DNA of 64,000 nt from Rotaria socialis (taxonomy: Eukaryota; Rotifera; Eurotatoria; Philodinida; Philodinidae): positions 1 through 64,000 of the forward strand of contig CAJNYU010001127.1 in NCBI GenBank assembly GCA_905331475.1, written 5' to 3'. This document shows, piece by piece, positions 61,721 through 64,000 of this stretch. The notes beneath the pieces are model-generated. The model had not been told where the DNA came from. It made no database searches and saw only the letters and a list, made by a program, of their open reading frames with translations. Made by a program: the position numbers and the translations under genes. The number at the start of each line of letters is the position of its first letter. The stretch's first letter is position 1.

Positions 61721-62329
61721 CCTTAATCAATCAGTAAGTTGTTCAATCTACATTTTCATTCAGTTTTCTATAAATCATGGGAATTGACGGCCATAGTAAA
61801 GACAACGGAGTCTAAATTCATTCAAATCTATAGATATGTAGCATATATGATTGATAGAAATGTAGGAAAGTGGTAAAACTTTGAGGTATCTGATTGTATT
61901 ATGATAAATAACTTCACGGATGTTAACGTATAATCTCTTTCATCGAAGAAGATGCATCGATATAATGATAAGCTGCAGTGATATATGATCTATGCTGATA
62001 GAAAACGGCTAAACAACCCATTGTGTTTTGAAACTAGTGAAAATAAGTACCACATCCTTCTAGTGTTGTTACGATATGAATAAAAGTTTTTATTTTATAT
62101 ATCATATAGAAATCAGTTCAAGTTTGACCTTTATTGTTCAAAGTTTTAGGTTCTTATATTAAATTTAACTGTTGAATTGCATTGGTATCATCTGATATTC
62201 TTATTTTTTTCTACGTAATATTAAATCCTGAAGATGCCCGATGAGTTCCTTAAGCAAGGAAGAAACGTCGTGTTTCGGCTTTTGATCTATCTAATATTGA
62301 GTATATAACATACTCACACTGACTTCAGC
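61721..62329. other. intergenic, no gene recognised
   Basis: AT-rich spacer between the nested transposon block and the palindrome; nothing supportable seen. Confidence 0.5.
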
Positions 62330-62332
62330 TAA

Positions 62333-62850
62333 CAATGGAGATGCTTGTACTGTCCGTGAGAAAAACGGGGTATTTTCGGACCAAATGAAAGCTCTCATAG
62401 TCAAACTAACAAGGTTAAAATATATTAGCTGCTATTGGCTTGCCTAGACTGAGATTTTCGATTTTTCAGTGAATTTTCTCTACAGGACCGGCTTTCCCAG
62501 CAATATCATATTTTCGAATTTGAACCTGAAACTATGTATGCATGAAGGTCTCAAGGAGACTAGCTTACAGAAAAAAAAATCAGAAGCTTTGGAAAAACTC
62601 TCTTCGNTTTTTTTCTGTAAGCTAGTCTCCTTGAGACCTTCATGCATACATAGTTTCAGGTTCAAATTCGAAAATATGATATTGCTGGGAAAGCCGGTCC
62701 TGTAGAGAAAATTCACTGAAAAATCGAACATCTCAGTCTAAGCACGCCAATAGCAGCTAATATTTTAACCTTGTTAGTTTGGCTATGAGAGCTTTCATTT
62801 GGTTCGAACATACCCCGTTTTTCTCACGGACAGTGCAAGTACCTCCATTG
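62333..62850. mobile_element. 0.5-kb near-perfect palindrome (foldback element) with TAA flanks
   Basis: Arms 62333-62579 and 62608-62850 are reverse complements, near-identical in the inner 150 bp and with a handful of differences outside. A 28-bp spacer between them contains the N at 62607. The outer ends read CAATGGAG, and each is bordered by TAA (62330-62332, 62851-62853), a possible 3-bp duplication as in PIF/Harbinger-type elements. The arms are open in frame on both strands only because they mirror each other; there is no gene here. Confidence 0.65.
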
Positions 62851-62853
62851 TAA

Positions 62854-64000
62854 GATTGCTTCACTACTTGATGCTTATGCTACGCCGACTGAGATTATCG
62901 ACATAGGTCTGTTCTTCACATCTATCTCACCTAGTGACACAAACTCACCTTCTAGTGTGTGGGAAGTCACAATCTAATTAAATGCTGTAGTATCGTGTGA
63001 GAAACTATGAATTATTTGAGACTACTGAATGCAATATAAATACTTAGTAGTATTAGCATTCTTTCTAGAAGTTTTGACATCAATAGATTTAGCAATGAGA
63101 AGCAATGCAATGGTTTATAAATGAATTCGAGTAAAAATACCTACAACAAAGTAGCATATATGATCTTATGGTAATCTTTTAACATCAATTACATAATGGT
63201 ACATTTAAATGATTGTGAATTCAATTGATTGAATAGAATAACAAAAGAATCAATACGATTGATTTTGTCAAACAAAATCAACAGAACTGGTTACCTATTC
63301 ATAGGAATATTGAATGAGTGCTACAACAATATGATTTCTGAAATTCAAGCCGATTCTAATGATTTATGTATATATTGAAAATTTGTGTTTTATTTAATAT
63401 TGTTCAAAACCAAAAATAAAACAATTTATCTGTTCTCCTTAGTTACACCCATCGAATTATTAGTATTTATTAACTGTTACATCGTATTGATTTCGTTTCT
63501 GAAGGAATATGTTTAACTCAAAATTTATTAGTGATATTAAAAATACAGCCATATATTCGAAATACCACAAAACAATTTCAAAGCAACGTAGCTCATCCAT
63601 GAGGAATGAATAGAATTAGACATAAAAATTCACTAATTTAGACTTTCTGAAACTAAAATTTTGTGCTGTATACATGTTAATAATGTTTTTCTTTGCAATG
63701 GAATAAAGAATATTGCAACGTTAACTATGCTACGAATTTTTCTTTCTATACAAACTCTGATTTTGATAAATCTTGATATTTTTCACAAAAAAAAGACAAT
63801 TTTTTGAACTATTAACTGTAACAGTTACTTTGTTGTTTAATCAAAAAAAGGATCTAACATTCATAATTCAACAAAATGACACGAAGCAAAAAAGGAAAAC
63901 TACAATATATAAACAAAGCACCAAGCGCGCGTTTGCGAAAGAGCGAGAGAATAATTCATAGCACAATTTATAATAAATAAATAAAAAAAAGAGAAACAGA
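62854..64000. other. intergenic to window end
   Basis: AT-rich sequence with no recognised gene; the open frame at 63773-63961 is lysine-rich low complexity without support. Confidence 0.5.

Noticed and set aside
62469-62731. Two overlapping open frames giving almost the same protein on opposite strands
   Set aside because: They are mirror images produced by the palindrome; the products contain an unknown residue at the N and have no recognisable feature.
1-64000. A prokaryote-style defence or biosynthetic gene cluster
   Set aside because: No operons with Shine-Dalgarno sites, no CRISPR repeats and no toxin-antitoxin or restriction genes; all recognised genes are intron-bearing animal genes.

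Overview
This is eukaryotic, animal-type genomic DNA. It is AT-rich, and its genes are split by very short GT-AG introns, mostly about 45-100 bp. Core gene content is metazoan: a co-Smad, an Ajuba/LIMD1-type LIM pair, two nuclear-receptor-type genes, an intermediate filament protein with a lamin tail domain, CCT1, TFIIS, alpha-SNAP and a class IV sirtuin. Together with many small non-autonomous DNA transposons, 3' splice sites sitting a few bases upstream of many start codons, and a DUF4419 gene, this best fits a bdelloid rotifer. That assignment is inference; no marker gene proves it.

Layout. Positions 1-2095 show nothing clear. At 2.1-5.6 kb on the minus strand lie a tandem-RRM protein and a small coiled-coil protein. 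At 6.0-10.1 kb is a repeat-rich block: a TA-flanked MITE, a tRNA-like sequence split by another MITE, a tandem series of microexon-like units, and a 0.9 kb mariner-like element. Then follow minus-strand genes for an F-box protein (10.9-12.3 kb), a degenerate 14-3-3 protein (13.2-13.9 kb) and a GH18 chitinase (15.2-17.3 kb). On the plus strand, TFIIS and alpha-SNAP lie 170 bp apart (19.0-21.5 kb). From 23 to 35 kb is a gene-poor stretch with a local nuclear receptor family (one broken copy, two intact 369-aa copies with identical exon lengths) and several MITEs. 38.5-39.8 kb holds a LIM protein.

The densest part is 41.3-58.7 kb: sirtuin (-), Smad4 (-), CCT1 (+), intermediate filament/LTD protein (+), DUF4419 (-), a second LIM protein (+) and a TULA-like histidine phosphatase (+). 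From 59.8 to 61.7 kb several DNA transposons are nested inside one another. The outermost has a perfect 8-bp target duplication and is made largely of a roughly 10-bp-period AAGTA array. A 0.5 kb near-perfect palindrome lies at 62.3-62.9 kb.

The genes do not form one pathway. The groupings that mean something are local duplications (nuclear receptors; LIM proteins) and the close TFIIS/alpha-SNAP pair, which could be one spliced-leader-resolved unit. Four single N bases (6265, 53339, 61125, 62607) all sit at repeat junctions, so the copy number and structure of those repeats may be assembly artefacts. All exon boundaries were worked out by eye from reading frame and GT-AG signals and have not been checked against transcripts.
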